This document shows positions 63,981 through 64,000 of a DNA stretch of 64,000 nt, piece by piece. The translations under genes and the position numbers were made by a program. The notes under the pieces were generated by a model. The model was given only the letters and a program-made list of their open reading frames with translations. It made no database searches and was not told the origin of the DNA. Source of the DNA: Marinomonas ushuaiensis DSM 15871 (GTDB taxonomy: Bacteria > Pseudomonadota > Gammaproteobacteria > Pseudomonadales > Marinomonadaceae); assembly GCF_000521805.1 (NCBI RefSeq), contig NZ_JAMB01000010.1, positions 48,277-112,276 of the forward strand, written 5' to 3'. Every line of letters starts with the position of its first letter. The first letter of the stretch is position 1.

Positions 63981-64000
63981 TGACCCCCAATAGTTGGACT
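63981..64000 (+). mobile_element. Possible end of an IS3-type element at the window edge
   Basis: The last bases, TGACCCCCAATAGTTGGACT, resemble the terminal repeats of several IS3-family elements, which often start TGA followed by C-rich sequence. The rest lies outside the window. Confidence 0.4.

Noticed and set aside
62100..64000. Integron gene-cassette array at the right end
   Set aside because: Small genes of unknown function and short repeats suggested it, but I found no attC-type core pairs at gene ends, and gene orientations are mixed.

Overview
The window looks like a marine gammaproteobacterium of the Oceanospirillales/Pseudomonadales group, with Marinomonas-like gene content. This is inferred from gene families and order only, since no database was searched. 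The supporting signs are the fdxA / mutS / cinA-type / recA neighbourhood known from Pseudomonas, an IlvY-IlvC pair, a Fur-box-preceded fagA-fumC pair, an LpxO-like hydroxylase, and a low-to-moderate GC background.

Layout, left half (1-38.9 kb): this is mostly chromosomal backbone. It starts with the 3' part of an EAL/HDOD signalling gene. Next come fdxA and mutS (minus), a CinA C-terminal amidase and LexA-boxed recA (plus), and a GGDEF protein preceded by an 11-copy hexamer repeat. A minus-strand nitrogen cluster follows, made of cyanase (apparent frameshift), a formate/nitrite-type channel and a fused PP2C phosphatase/Ser-Thr kinase. After it come a ferric-iron binding protein, ilvY/ilvC, a ModF-like double ABC ATPase and an alpha-hydroxy-acid oxidase with a divergent LysR. 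Then there is a small 2-ketogluconate-type cluster (LacI regulator, kinase, reductase), a zinc peptidase, an ABC exporter, LpxO, LexA-boxed yebG, an MscS-like channel with a lipoprotein, slyD, fagA-fumC, a GNAT gene with an in-frame stop, a PepSY/His-rich pair, and glutathione-dependent formaldehyde detoxification (LysR, frmA, fghA).

Middle (38.95-58.2 kb): this is a sugar-acid catabolic island punctuated by three IS66 relics (38954-40044, a lone end at 48541-48568, and 57852-58178). Module A holds a GntR regulator with a second HTH-like segment, a UxaA/GarD-type dehydratase, a DctPQM TRAP transporter, an AraD1/GguC-type 2-keto-3-deoxy-acid dehydratase and alpha-ketoglutarate-semialdehyde dehydrogenase. 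These could carry a sugar acid to 2-oxoglutarate. Module B holds a LysR with a palindromic operator, an iron-type alcohol dehydrogenase, a TctCBA transporter, an Ldh-family 2-hydroxyacid dehydrogenase and a second alpha-ketoglutarate-semialdehyde dehydrogenase. Between the modules lies the wreck of a pentonate operon: an FAH-family fragment and the 5' end of an IlvD/Edd dehydratase, bounded by an IS5-type transposase tail and an IS66 end. A third truncated gene, ending after 11 codons, abuts the right-hand IS66 relic.

Right end (58.2-64 kb): a strikingly GC-rich block (about 58.73-62.16 kb) carries macA-macB and reads like an alphaproteobacterial import. Beyond it lie AT-rich small genes of unknown function, a 26-bp direct repeat, and what may be the first bases of an IS3-type element at the window edge.

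No CRISPR array, rRNA or tRNA gene was recognised.
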